Part shown: positions 8,953 through 17,720 of the stretch, one piece after another
How the letters are laid out: each line of letters begins with the position of its first letter
How positions within the stretch are numbered: the first letter of the stretch is position 1
Source: an uncultured Lachnospiraceae bacterium
GTDB lineage: Bacteria > Bacillota > Clostridia > Lachnospirales > Lachnospiraceae
Length of the DNA: 44,831 nucleotides
Assembly (NCBI GenBank): GCA_902799015.1
Contig: CADBZI010000025.1
Span: 1 to 44,831 of the forward strand
Reading direction: 5' to 3'
Program-made: the position numbers and the translations under genes
The notes under the pieces: model-generated
Databases searched by the model: none
Told to the model about the DNA's origin: nothing
The model's input: only the letters and a program-made list of their open reading frames with translations

Positions 8953-10207
8953 CCTTTTCCTCCTGCTGCCCGGAAGTCTCCCCGGGTGATTCTTCCTGCG
9001 CCTGCTTTGAAGTCTCCTCCGACACTTCCGAGGTCTTCTCCGGGGCTCCTTCCGCCGGGATCACCCGTTCCTGTTCCGCGTTCTCCGCCATCATCTGAGC
9101 CAGCGTCCTGGCAGAGATTGCTTCTTCTTCCGCGTCCGTCAGGTCCTCATTCGTGATCGTCTTCATATCCTCAAGAGAAGGATCCTTCATCGCCGCAATC
9201 CTGCCGGCCTGGTTGGTGATAATCTCCTCAAACAGATTCCGGACCGCTCTGGCATTCGCGAAATTCTCCGGGGAGGACAGTTTCATGAGAGACAGCTTCT
9301 CCCTGACATGGCCCCGCGCGTCCTCCTGGATGACATAATCATATTTTTTGCAATTCAGATCGAAGATTGCCATCAGTTCATCGATCGAGTAATCCGGAAA
9401 TTCAATATATTTATTGAACCGGCTCTTCAGGCCCGGATTGCTGTTGATAAAAGTCTCCATCGGCTGCGTATAGCCGGCAACAATCACAATCAGGTCATCC
9501 CGGTGATCTTCCATCGCCTTCAAGATGGTATCGATCGCTTCCTGCCCGAAGTCTTCATTCTTTGCGGCAAGTGTATACGCTTCATCAATAAACAGGACGC
9601 CTCCGAGCGCATTCTGGATCTGCTCCTGTGTCTTAATCGCTGTCTGCCCGACATATCCCGCAACGAGGCCGGAACGGTCAACCTCAACCAGCTGTCCCTT
9701 CGACAGGATCCCGATCTGGTTGTACAGCTTTGCCAGAATTCGGGCAACCGTTGTCTTTCCTGTCCCGGGATTGCCTGTGAATACAAGGTGAAGAGAAACC
9801 GGAACCGACTTCAGCCCGGCATCCTTTCTGGCCTTCTGAATCCTGGCAAAGTCGGTCAGTTCCTTCACATCATGCTTAATCTTCTCCAGGCCGACCAGGT
9901 TGTTCAGCGTTTCCATCGGATCTTCCTGCGGCTCTTCCTTCACCGTCGGTGCCTGGGCGCGCTTCGGTGCCGGACCTGTTGCAGCCTCGACCGGAGCTTT
10001 GGGCATATCACCGCAAGCCTTCGAAGATTCTGCAGCACCGGCAGCAGCAGAAGATGCCTTTCCGCTCTCCTGTCCTGCGGAAGATGAAGTTCCCGCTGAC
10101 AAAGGTCCCCCGAAGAAATCACTGTACAGGCTGGCGGCAAGCTGCCTTCTTGTCTCCTGTATCTGGCGAATCATCTCATCTGTGTCTTCTTTTTTTCCCT
10201 TTCCCAT
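8942..10207 (-). CDS. AAA+ ATPase of the CbxX/CfxQ (SpoVK-like) family
   Basis: A 421-residue protein. Residues 1-100 are a low-complexity Ala/Ser/Glu linker with an N-terminal charged helix. The AAA+ domain runs from about 100 to 340: Walker A GNPGTGKT (145-152), pore loop GYVGQT (184-189), Walker B LFIDEA (205-210), arginine-finger region SRFN (262-265). The C-terminus from about 370 is a Glu/Ser/Gln-rich disordered tail. Homologues include the rubisco activase CbbX, sporulation protein SpoVK and the AAA domain of EccA of type VII secretion; none of those partners is nearby, so the substrate is unknown. It follows a small unknown protein and a membrane protein, and overlaps maf by 11 bp. 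Confidence 0.88.
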   Translation of the reverse strand: MGKGKKEDTDEMIRQIQETRRQLAASLYSDFFGGPLSAGTSSSAGQESGKASSAAAGAAESSKACGDMPKAPVEAATGPAPKRAQAPTVKEEPQEDPMETLNNLVGLEKIKHDVKELTDFARIQKARKDAGLKSVPVSLHLVFTGNPGTGKTTVARILAKLYNQIGILSKGQLVEVDRSGLVAGYVGQTAIKTQEQIQNALGGVLFIDEAYTLAAKNEDFGQEAIDTILKAMEDHRDDLIVIVAGYTQPMETFINSNPGLKSRFNKYIEFPDYSIDELMAIFDLNCKKYDYVIQEDARGHVREKLSLMKLSSPENFANARAVRNLFEEIITNQAGRIAAMKDPSLEDMKTITNEDLTDAEEEAISARTLAQMMAENAEQERVIPAEGAPEKTSEVSEETSKQAQEESPGETSGQQEEKDET

Positions 10208-10242
10208 CGCTTCTCTCCGATCCCGCTGTCGTCTGTCACCGC

Positions 10243-10572
10243 TTAATACTTCCGGTTTCTGATCTTGTCCGCTGCCTGGGCGGTCAGTTCCCCCGGTGTC
10301 TTTACTTCCGTAACCAGCCCTGCTTTGCGAATCGCGCTCAGCGCGCGCTCCTCATCGGCAGCCTTCACGTAGACAGCATAGACTTCTCTGTCAACCCTGC
10401 CTTTTTTTCCGAAATTTCTCGGATCCATCGCACTGTATCCGCCGACCGGAATATCTTCCTGCTCGTAATGGGAGCACTTATTCCACACGCCTGCCGCATC
10501 CAGCGCCTCTTTGATCTTTTCCTGTGTCTCCCGGTCTCTTTTGCGGTAAACCGGCACCTTTTTTTCAAACAT
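10243..10572 (-). CDS. Small protein of unknown function
   Basis: With the start at 10572 it has 109 residues, beginning MFEKKVPVYRKRD. An earlier in-frame ATG would add an Arg-rich stretch that is the shadow of the repeat region of the upstream gene, so it is rejected. The middle (residues about 75-95) reads VYAVYVKAADEERALSAIRKAG, which looks like a strand followed by a helix as in small signal-transducing DUF2007-like proteins, but I cannot place it in a family. It is 13 nt after the membrane protein gene and 35 nt before the AAA+ gene, so is part of the same transcript. Confidence 0.7.
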   Translation of the reverse strand: MFEKKVPVYRKRDRETQEKIKEALDAAGVWNKCSHYEQEDIPVGGYSAMDPRNFGKKGRVDREVYAVYVKAADEERALSAIRKAGLVTEVKTPGELTAQAADKIRNRKY

Positions 10573-10585
10573 AACGGCAGCTGTC

Positions 10586-11839
10586 CTACCCTTCTTCTCT
10601 CGCCTGATTGGCAGCGTCCTGCTTAGCAGTCTGCGCCTCATCGGCCGCATCCTGCGCCTGATTGGCGGCATCCTCTACTGCAGTCTGCGCCTGATTGGCG
10701 GCGTCCTGCTTAGCAGTCTGCGCCGGATTGGCCGCGTCCTGTGCCTGCGAAGCATCCGTCTTAGCGCCGGATGCTTCTTTTTCCGTCTCCGCGCTCTTCG
10801 CGGTTTCTTCTCCCGCGGCGCCGGAGTCCGGGAGCGTATATCCTGCCCGCTTCATTCCGGTCACAAATGCTTCCTCACTCATCCCGAGCCGTTCGGCAGC
10901 AACCTTCGTACCGTACAGTCCCGCCATGACATCCTCATAGCGTTCCTTCAGCCTGGCCTGTTCCGCGCTGCGCGTGGCTGCCAGCGCGAGCTCCTTTGCT
11001 TTCTCTACAAGGACCTCCTCCGCCTGAACCATGCTGATTCCTTCCTCCTCAGGCACAGACTCCTCCTGTGCAGGATTACCGGAAGCATGGTCTGCGGATA
11101 CCGGTCCTGCAAACGTGCTGTCCCGCTCTTCTCCCGTCGGAATCGCAAGCGCTTTCTGCTCCGCCCGGATCGCCAGCAGCTGGATCAGCTGCATCAAAAC
11201 GCCCGTAGCAGCGATCACCAGAGGAAGGAGGTTTAAAATCTGTGCTTCGGTAAGCTTCTCCCTCACCCAGGGGATCTTACCCACCGGCAGAAACGCGTCG
11301 CACAAGAGTCCCAGAACAACGCCCCCTTCCAGCGCGGTCAGCACAAACTTCAGTTTTTTCGCCAGAAGCGCAAAGAGCAGACCCGCCGCGGCAGCGATCA
11401 CCAGGGTCCAGATTCTGCCTTTTCCCGCAGTCACCTTCAGATGGAAGTATTCCGGCAGAAGATATGCCGAGACAACTGTGCCGAACACGAACCCGGCAGC
11501 AAACTGAAAGACCCGCTCCAGGAATGCATACAGAAAACCACCCCCCATGCCGGCAAGACCTGCGTAAAGAAACGCCTGATTCAGCGGCAGGGAGTATTCT
11601 GTGGTAAGAACCAGCAAAACCATACAAAAAACACTGGCCGCTCCTGCGCCAAACCGTGCAGCGCGCTTCATCTTCAATCCCCACCAGCAGGAAAGCACGC
11701 TGACGCCCACAAGGAGTACCAGCACTCCAACCACAACCGCCTGCATCCAGACAGCCATTCCAAGAAATGTATTCTTCCAGTCCCGCAGTGCGGAGGGGTT
11801 CAGCCTTCTCACCGCAAGGTCCAACAGCTTCCAATTCAT
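10586..11839 (-). CDS. Polytopic membrane protein with 11-residue repeat tail
   Basis: Unrecognised, 417 residues. About seven hydrophobic segments occupy residues 28-215, followed by a soluble region. Residues about 265-300 form a charged helix (VLVEKAKELALAATRS) and a short helix-turn region (AAERLGMSEEAFVTGMKRAG, about 310-330). From residue 365 the chain is a repeat of the type DAANQAQTAKQ, with an 11-residue period, compatible with a hendecad coiled coil. GAGGT precedes the ATG. The downstream AAA+ ATPase gene suggests the tail could be a docking or oligomerisation arm, but that is inference. Confidence 0.75.
   Translation of the reverse strand: MNWKLLDLAVRRLNPSALRDWKNTFLGMAVWMQAVVVGVLVLLVGVSVLSCWWGLKMKRAARFGAGAASVFCMVLLVLTTEYSLPLNQAFLYAGLAGMGGGFLYAFLERVFQFAAGFVFGTVVSAYLLPEYFHLKVTAGKGRIWTLVIAAAAGLLFALLAKKLKFVLTALEGGVVLGLLCDAFLPVGKIPWVREKLTEAQILNLLPLVIAATGVLMQLIQLLAIRAEQKALAIPTGEERDSTFAGPVSADHASGNPAQEESVPEEEGISMVQAEEVLVEKAKELALAATRSAEQARLKERYEDVMAGLYGTKVAAERLGMSEEAFVTGMKRAGYTLPDSGAAGEETAKSAETEKEASGAKTDASQAQDAANPAQTAKQDAANQAQTAVEDAANQAQDAADEAQTAKQDAANQAREEG
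10606..10746 (-). repeat. In-frame 33-bp tandem repeats coding for an 11-residue motif
   Basis: Five units begin at 10606, 10639, 10660, 10693 and 10726; three are 33 bp and two are 21 bp (a 12-bp in-frame deletion). All differences preserve the reading frame and the pattern Asp-Ala-Ala-Asn-Gln-Ala-Gln. Such repeats usually vary in number between strains. Confidence 0.85.
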
Positions 11840-11863
11840 ATTCTACCTCACCATCCATACATC

Positions 11864-11897
11864 ATGGTTGGGGTCAAAACAATTTGACCCCAACCAT
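11864..11897. terminator. Perfect 15-bp hairpin after rnfB
   Basis: Arms 11864-11878 and 11883-11897 are exact inverse complements with a 4-nt ACAA loop and a GGGGTC core. It lies in the gap between rnfB and the next minus-strand gene. There is no T run on either strand, so it may be an RNA-stabilising or processing hairpin or a dispersed repeat as well as a terminator; a related hairpin is at 27974-28003. Confidence 0.55.
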
Positions 11898-11954
11898 CAT
11901 TATATGCTCCCGGACAGTAAAACAAAAGGGAGGAAATTCAGTTTCCGGCAAAGT

Positions 11955-12740
11955 CTACACGATGCAGTGGCGCGGACAGTTATCTCTGCACTGACCGCAG
12001 TCATTGCATTTTTCATAGTCAATGACAGGGAATCCGCCGCTGTTGTCAATCGCGCCCTGTGGACATTCTCTTGCGCATTTCCCGCAGGAAATGCACCCGA
12101 TCTTGCAGTTTTCGGTGACCGGCTTGCCCCTGAGCGGATTCATACATCCGATGTGCGACGCCCGGAAATAGGGAACCTCAATGATAATCCCTTTCGGGCA
12201 GGTATTGATGCATTTGCGGCAGTCAAGACACTTCTCTTCATCCACCACAGCTACGCCGCGTACGATGGAAATTGCGCCATACTCACACATTCTGGTACAG
12301 TCCCCGCAGCCGATGCAGCCATACGAGCAGGACTTCGGGCCGCCCTGAGGCGCAAGCGCCATCGCGGCACAGGTCTTCGGTCCGGTATACTCATATCGGT
12401 CAAAGGTGTGATTGCAATCTCCGCTGCAGCGGACAAACGCGACATTGCGCACAACCCGCTCACTCTTTCCGCCGATGATCCACTTGATCTGGTTCGCGAC
12501 CGGCTCCTGTCCAACCACACACGCATTTGCCGGGGCTTCTCCCCTGACCAGGGCGGCGGCCAGAGCGTCGCATCCGGAATAGCCGCAGGCTCCGCAGTTC
12601 GCGCCGGGAAGAATCTCCCGGATATCCTTTTCCTGCTGATTCACTTTTACCGCAAATACCTTGCTCGCGAATCCGAGAAATACACCCACAAACAGACCGA
12701 CCGATCCGATCATGATTGCGGCAAACAGCATCTGTGTCAT
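11955..12740 (-). CDS. rnfB: Rnf complex subunit RnfB (electron-entry ferredoxin subunit)
   Basis: Takes electrons from reduced ferredoxin for the membrane Rnf complex. N-terminal transmembrane helix (residues 5-27), then the four-cysteine domain Cys49, Cys52, Cys57 and Cys74 (CGACGYSGC) that holds a [4Fe-4S] cluster, then several more ferredoxin motifs: CSYGCIGCGDCTRMC, CLDCRKCINTC, CKIGCISCGKCAREC and CNDCGQCRDNC. The protein ends shortly after the last cluster (261 residues). Ribosome site GGAAGGAAT. Last gene of the rnf operon, 84 nt after rnfA. Confidence 0.97.
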   Translation of the reverse strand: MTQMLFAAIMIGSVGLFVGVFLGFASKVFAVKVNQQEKDIREILPGANCGACGYSGCDALAAALVRGEAPANACVVGQEPVANQIKWIIGGKSERVVRNVAFVRCSGDCNHTFDRYEYTGPKTCAAMALAPQGGPKSCSYGCIGCGDCTRMCEYGAISIVRGVAVVDEEKCLDCRKCINTCPKGIIIEVPYFRASHIGCMNPLRGKPVTENCKIGCISCGKCARECPQGAIDNSGGFPVIDYEKCNDCGQCRDNCPRHCIV

Positions 12741-12824
12741 GCCTGATTCCTTCCTTCTTTGTATTGATTCGGCACCCTTTACGGCCGGCGTCAGGCCGGA
12801 ACGGCTGCCTTTTTCTCTCCGTCC

Positions 12825-13409
12825 TTACTTGATCCCTGCGAAACCGAAGAAAGCGATACTCATCAGCGCGGCGGTAACCATAACAATCGGGAATCCCCGG
12901 AACGGACGGGGGATCTCATTGTCCGCCATCTTTTCTCTCAGATACGCCATGATCACGATCGCGACCCAGTAGCCGATGGCGGTGGCCAGACCGTAGACGG
13001 TACCGATGAAAATGTCATAATCCTTCTGGACATTCAGAAGCGCGACGCCCAGCACCGCACAGTTGGTTGTGATCAGCGGCAGGTAGATGCCCAGCGCCTC
13101 GTAAAGAGAGCGCATATACTTCTTCAGGAACATCTCCACAAACTGCACAAGTGCGGCTACGATCAGAATGAACACGATGGTTCTGAGATATTCCAGATGA
13201 AACGGAACCAGCACCAGATGGTACAGGACGCCGCACACGAAGCTGGCCAGCGTCAGGACAAAGGTCAGAGCGCCGCCCATTCCGCTGGCAGTTTCCGTCT
13301 TCTGGGAAACGCCAAGGAAAGAGCAGATCCCGAGGAACTGGCTCAGCACTACATTATTCGCGAGGATCGTCGTAACGACCAGCATCAGCATTGCGGAAAA
13401 TGACATCAT
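12825..13409 (-). CDS. rnfA: Rnf complex subunit RnfA
   Basis: Integral membrane subunit, 194 residues with six predicted helices. Cys29 (LGICSFLG) and Cys117 (TTNCAVLG) are the residues that, together with the matching pair in RnfE, are known to ligate an intramembrane [2Fe-2S] cluster in this family. The start overlaps the rnfE stop by 4 bp (ATGA), with AGGAAGGGAG just upstream. Confidence 0.97.
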   Translation of the reverse strand: MMSFSAMLMLVVTTILANNVVLSQFLGICSFLGVSQKTETASGMGGALTFVLTLASFVCGVLYHLVLVPFHLEYLRTIVFILIVAALVQFVEMFLKKYMRSLYEALGIYLPLITTNCAVLGVALLNVQKDYDIFIGTVYGLATAIGYWVAIVIMAYLREKMADNEIPRPFRGFPIVMVTAALMSIAFFGFAGIK

Positions 13410-14215
13410 CTTCTCCCTTCCTGGCTGCCTTTGGCTGCCTCAACCGCAGGCTTGCCTCCGCATCCCTTTACTCTCGGACAGCTGCGGCAATCCCCGCAGA
13501 CAAACTTTCCTGTCGGATCCCACTCGTCCTCTCTTCTCGCGGCGCCGATCTTCAGCCGGTTCATGACCGCGACAAACATCGCCAGAACCAGGAACGCGCC
13601 GGGAGCCAGAACAAAGATACTGATCGGTTCATACGCAGCGGGCATCACCTGAAATCCCGCCAGCGTTCCGCTGCCCAGAAGCTCGCGCACCGCGGCGACG
13701 ACAATCAGGGCGACGGTAAATCCCAGTCCCATGCCCAGTCCGTCCGCAAGGGAGGGCAGGGGACCATGCTTGCCGGCATAAGCCTCGGCGCGTCCCATGA
13801 TGATGCAGTTGACCACGATCAGAGGGATGTAAACGCCCAGAGACTCATACATCTGAGGCAAAAAGCCCTGCATCAGAAAGTCAACGATCGTCACAAACGA
13901 TGCGATGATGACGATGTAGGACGGCATCCTCATCCGCTCGGGAATGATCTTTCTCAACAGAGAGATGAAAAGATTCGACATCATCAGGATCGCTGTCGTG
14001 GAAAGTCCCATACCGATGGCATTGGTCACCGAGGTTGTCGTTGCCAGCGTCGGGCACATTCCCAGGACAAGCATGAAAACCGGATTCTCAAAATAGATTC
14101 CGTTCACGACTCTTTCCTGAACAGAGTCCTTCCTCAGGTAGATGTACCGGCTCAGGTCAAAACGACTTTTCCTGCGATCCGGATCAATCAATTCTCCGGG
14201 GTTTTTCCTGCTCAT
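13406..14215 (-). CDS. rnfE: Rnf complex subunit RnfE with Cys-rich C-terminal tail
   Basis: Partner of RnfA, six membrane helices; Cys54 (LGMCPTLA) and Cys137 (VVNCIIMG) complete the intramembrane cluster. The protein is 269 residues, longer than the usual 200-230, because of a soluble tail after residue 221 that carries Cys240, Cys243, Cys246 and Cys252, spaced CxxCxxCx5C, in VCGDCRSCPRVKGC. That pattern could bind a metal or an extra cluster. It overlaps both neighbours by 4 bp, so rnfG, rnfE and rnfA are translationally coupled. Confidence 0.96.
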   Translation of the reverse strand: MSRKNPGELIDPDRRKSRFDLSRYIYLRKDSVQERVVNGIYFENPVFMLVLGMCPTLATTTSVTNAIGMGLSTTAILMMSNLFISLLRKIIPERMRMPSYIVIIASFVTIVDFLMQGFLPQMYESLGVYIPLIVVNCIIMGRAEAYAGKHGPLPSLADGLGMGLGFTVALIVVAAVRELLGSGTLAGFQVMPAAYEPISIFVLAPGAFLVLAMFVAVMNRLKIGAARREDEWDPTGKFVCGDCRSCPRVKGCGGKPAVEAAKGSQEGRR

Positions 14216-15081
14216 TCTGATTCCTCCTGCATAGCCTGCTCGGTACCGCTTTCCGTCTGTGGCTGCGCCTGGCCGGACCGGGTGATCTGCCCGGCCGCGA
14301 TCAATGCGGCATTGACATCATCCGTCACGGCCGAGGTTGTGATGGTACAGCCGCTGATTGCATCAATCTCATAAGGCTGCGCTGCACCGTCTTTGACGTA
14401 GACAATCTGTTCTCCTTTTTCCAGCTTCCTGTCAGAGAACTGGTTCATGAATGCCTCGTCCTTCGCGCGCATGCCCATGCCTGCCGTCTCGGACAGAGAG
14501 AGGAAGGAAATCCCCTCAATTGTCATCGATCCGTCACCATCCGTCGCGATGCCGCACATCAGCTCAACGTCACCGCCGTACCCGTCCGGATCGACCACTG
14601 TAAAGACATAACCGGCCGGAGAATGATTCTCATCGTAGGCGGTATCAATCCGCGTGACCTTCGTCGCGGCGATTCCGGCATCCTCCAGCGCCTGGGGGAT
14701 TGCGGCGGGAATGGCCTCTCCCTCGTCCTGGCTGGAAGAATACTTCGTTTCGAAGCTCTTCGCGCTGCGCATGACCATGCGCTGCGCAGCAACCCTTGCG
14801 TCTTCCTGTGCTTTTGCGATCGGATCCTTCGTAATCCCATAGGCAATGCCCAGAAGCAGTCCTGACACAAGCGTAATCATCACCAGAATCGAGATATCCT
14901 TCCCGATGCTGTCCTTTTTCTCCGCCTCCTTCGTGGAAACGCTCCTGTAATCCTGACCGGTATAGATCTCATCGGAAGGCGGGTTGGTGATGGCAGGATC
15001 TGTTCCGGATTTGGCAGGTGACGGAAAAGGAATTCCCTTATTCTCCTGCTCATTCCATGCTTTGTTCTCCGTCTGGCTCAT
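14212..15081 (-). CDS. rnfG: Rnf complex subunit RnfG (covalent FMN)
   Basis: Flavoprotein on the outer face of the membrane. Residues 1-62 are a hydrophilic cytoplasmic extension, longer than usual; a single membrane helix covers about 63-84; the FMN_bind domain follows. The conserved SETPGLG segment is present as SETAGMG (197-203). The covalent FMN site of the family, S(T)GATx(S/T), is SGCTIT at 243-248, making Thr248 the likely attachment residue, with Cys in place of the usual Ala. The C-terminus is Gln/Glu-rich. Overlaps rnfD and rnfE by 4 bp each. Confidence 0.95.
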   Translation of the reverse strand: MSQTENKAWNEQENKGIPFPSPAKSGTDPAITNPPSDEIYTGQDYRSVSTKEAEKKDSIGKDISILVMITLVSGLLLGIAYGITKDPIAKAQEDARVAAQRMVMRSAKSFETKYSSSQDEGEAIPAAIPQALEDAGIAATKVTRIDTAYDENHSPAGYVFTVVDPDGYGGDVELMCGIATDGDGSMTIEGISFLSLSETAGMGMRAKDEAFMNQFSDRKLEKGEQIVYVKDGAAQPYEIDAISGCTITTSAVTDDVNAALIAAGQITRSGQAQPQTESGTEQAMQEESE

Positions 15082-16142
15082 GCATCTTTCTCCTTCTTAC
15101 CAGCCGCTTTCAGCCGCCTGGCTTCTTTCTTCTTCTGCCGCATCAGGCGTCTGTTTTCCCTGTTCAGCCGTACCATGCCCGCCGCAACAGGCCTTGTATA
15201 CTGTTCGATCACCGGCACCAGGAGATTCATGAATATGATCGAGTAGGAAACTCCCTCCGCGCCGCTTCCGATCAGGCGGAACACCCAGGTCAGAAAGCCG
15301 AGCGCGCACCCGAACACAATCTGCCCGCGCGCCGTGATCGGAGACGTCACATAATCCGTTGCCATAAACCATGCGCCCAGCATCAATCCGCCCGCGCACA
15401 GCTGCTGCAGGGTATACAGAACAGGATCCTGATATCCCCGCACGATTGCGGTGATCAGCGTCAGGACCGCGAAGCAGCCCAGATAGCTCCCCGGGATCCG
15501 GATCCGGATGACTCTCATGGTCAGAAGGAAGATCCCGCCGATCAGAAGCGCGATCGCACTGACTTCTCCGATGCATCCCATGCAATTTCCAAACAGCAGC
15601 GCCTTCAGGTCAAAGGTTTGACCGGCTTTGAGATAGGCAAGAGGCGTTGCTCCGGAGAGCGCGTCTGTCGTCGCCGGAACCTCTGTCACCAGCTTCCATA
15701 CTCCCCTGCCCCCGGTAAAAGTTGTCATCTTTGCCGAAAAAGAGATCAGCAGAAAGCATCTTGCTCCGAGCGCCGGATTCATAAAGTTCTTTCCAAGGCC
15801 GCCATAGAGCTGCTTGATCACAATGATCGCGAACACGCTGCCCAGACAGGGAATCCACAGATCAATCTGCGGCGGCATATTCATCCCGATCAAAAGGCCT
15901 GTAACGGCAGCGGATCCGTCCCGGATGGTGCTCTCTTTGTGCAGTAATTTTTCATAGAAGTATTCCGCAGCCACAGACGATGCCGTCGACACGACAAGGA
16001 CCAGAAGGGCATGCAGACCAAAGGAAAGTACTCCCATCACACAGGCCGGCATAAGCGCGGCGATCACCAGAGACATGATCTTTCCTGTTGTCATCATTCC
16101 CCTCGTATGCGGGGATGCGGAAACCTGTAGCTTCGGATTCAT
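15078..16142 (-). CDS. rnfD: Rnf complex subunit RnfD (covalent FMN, membrane)
   Basis: Polytopic membrane subunit, 354 residues, that with RnfG carries flavin across the membrane and is thought to form part of the ion path. The FMN attachment motif SGATPLAYLK is at 163-172 (Thr166). Other family marks are GLGKNFMNPALGARCFLL (115-132) and GAWFMATDYVTSPIT towards the end. The C-terminal 25 residues are strongly basic and cytoplasmic. Lies 15 nt after rnfC. Confidence 0.96.
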   Translation of the reverse strand: MNPKLQVSASPHTRGMMTTGKIMSLVIAALMPACVMGVLSFGLHALLVLVVSTASSVAAEYFYEKLLHKESTIRDGSAAVTGLLIGMNMPPQIDLWIPCLGSVFAIIVIKQLYGGLGKNFMNPALGARCFLLISFSAKMTTFTGGRGVWKLVTEVPATTDALSGATPLAYLKAGQTFDLKALLFGNCMGCIGEVSAIALLIGGIFLLTMRVIRIRIPGSYLGCFAVLTLITAIVRGYQDPVLYTLQQLCAGGLMLGAWFMATDYVTSPITARGQIVFGCALGFLTWVFRLIGSGAEGVSYSIIFMNLLVPVIEQYTRPVAAGMVRLNRENRRLMRQKKKEARRLKAAGKKEKDA

Positions 16143-16157
16143 AGATTCTCCTTTTTG

Positions 16158-17597
16158 CTATCTTGCCTTTCTTCTCGCTGCAAGAATTGTCTGCCTTCCC
16201 TGATTCACCAGGGCCGCCAGAGGTCTTCCCGCCGGACAGCTCCAGGAACAGGAGCCGCAGTTGACACACTCCAGTCCATAGTTCTCTTCAAACTTCTCCA
16301 TCTGCTTCTTCTGGACCATATCCGCCAGATGGCTCGGCACCAGACGGGCAGGACATGCATCCACACATCTGCCGCAATTGATGCAGGCCGTCTCTTTGTA
16401 CCTGGATACCAGGTCATACCGGAAAGCCGTGAGTGCGCTGGAGGTCTTCGTGACAACCTGGGAAAAATCACTCTGCGCAAATCCCATCATGGGTCCGCCT
16501 GCGATCAGCTTCTCCGGTGTCTGAAGAAATCCGCCTGCCTTCTCAACAATCTCTCCGAACGCAACTCCGGTCGGCACATAAAAGTTTTCCGGATTCACCA
16601 CGGCATCTCCGGAGATTGTCAGAAGTCTGCGATACAGAGGCTGTCCGAGAAAAACTGCCTCAAAGATCGCGAATGCCGTACTGACGTTGATCACAATACA
16701 GCCCGCATCCGCCGGCAGCATTCTGGAATTGACATCCCTGCTGGTGATTGCCTTGATCAGACTGCGCTCGGCACCTTCCGGATATTTGGTCCTGCACGGC
16801 GCAACATAGATATTCTCTTCCCTGCCAAGTGCCTCCGTCAGAATACGGATCGCCTGCGGTTTATTGTCCTCAATGCAGAACACACCCTTCGCGCTGCCAA
16901 AGAGCTTCAGCACTGCCTTCAGCCCGGCGATCAGTTCCCCCGGACGGTCACACATCAGGCGGTAATCGCAGGTGACATAGGGTTCACACTCGGATCCGTT
17001 CACCAGAATAAAATCAATCTTCTCCGGATCCGCGGGGGACAGCTTGACGTGCGTGGGGAAGCCCGCCCCGCCCATTCCGACGATTCCGGCGCTGCGGATT
17101 CTTTCCAGTATCTCCTTCTTGTCAAGCTTTGCCAGGCGCTCGTCCGGACGGATCAATTCCAGTGCCTCGGCGGCCGGCCGCGTCACCAGGTTATATTCTG
17201 CTCTTTCTGAGCGGCTTGCCTGGCGCAGAGCACTGTAGGCCTCCATCCCGGGCAGAGCGTCAAAGGGAACCTTCTCATGCTCGAAATCATTCTGCACAAT
17301 GACAGCGTCCGTCACTGCACCCGTGACCGTTCTTCTCTTCTCGATCCCCTTCACGGTTCCGGATACAGAGGAAAACACAGGCGCTGAAACAAAGCCTCCT
17401 GCCTCGGCAATCATCTGCCCCTCCAGTACCCGGTCGCCTTTTTTTACAATGCACTTCGCAGGCGCTCCGATGTGCTGGGACAGCAGAAAGGTGAGTTCCG
17501 CACCCGCTTCCAGAACCCGTACCGGCTTTTCCGCCGTCAGTTCCTTTCCGTCATACGGATGAACGCCACCCCTGAACGTAAACTTTCTCACTCTCAA
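16158..17597 (-). CDS. rnfC: Rnf complex subunit RnfC (NADH/FMN/ferredoxin subunit)
   Basis: Soluble subunit that reduces NAD+. The N-terminus FRGGVHPYDGKELT is typical; a Gly-rich nucleotide-binding segment GMGGAGFPTHVKL follows near residue 172, with an SLBB-type region after it. Two [4Fe-4S] motifs lie near the C-terminus: CINCGRCVDACP and CVNCGSCSWSCP. At 479 residues it lacks the long repetitive tail of gammaproteobacterial RnfC. First gene of rnfCDGEAB; the gene order is the one known from acetogens and other Clostridia. Ribosome site AAGGAGGAATTG. Confidence 0.97.
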   Translation of the reverse strand: MRVRKFTFRGGVHPYDGKELTAEKPVRVLEAGAELTFLLSQHIGAPAKCIVKKGDRVLEGQMIAEAGGFVSAPVFSSVSGTVKGIEKRRTVTGAVTDAVIVQNDFEHEKVPFDALPGMEAYSALRQASRSERAEYNLVTRPAAEALELIRPDERLAKLDKKEILERIRSAGIVGMGGAGFPTHVKLSPADPEKIDFILVNGSECEPYVTCDYRLMCDRPGELIAGLKAVLKLFGSAKGVFCIEDNKPQAIRILTEALGREENIYVAPCRTKYPEGAERSLIKAITSRDVNSRMLPADAGCIVINVSTAFAIFEAVFLGQPLYRRLLTISGDAVVNPENFYVPTGVAFGEIVEKAGGFLQTPEKLIAGGPMMGFAQSDFSQVVTKTSSALTAFRYDLVSRYKETACINCGRCVDACPARLVPSHLADMVQKKQMEKFEENYGLECVNCGSCSWSCPAGRPLAALVNQGRQTILAARRKAR

Positions 17598-17720
17598 TTC
17601 CTCCTTCTTCCATAACGCAGTTTTGGAAGTTGACTTACGGATGCCGATTTTGTAATCTCTTTTTACTCACAAAAACCGGCTCCCTGAGGGCTTGCAGATA
17701 TTTGGTAATAGTATCTTCAT

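Noticed and set aside
10606-10746. Regular repeats that could look like a CRISPR array
   Set aside because: Units are directly adjacent, in frame, of 33 or 21 bp, and code for a periodic peptide; there are no unique spacers.
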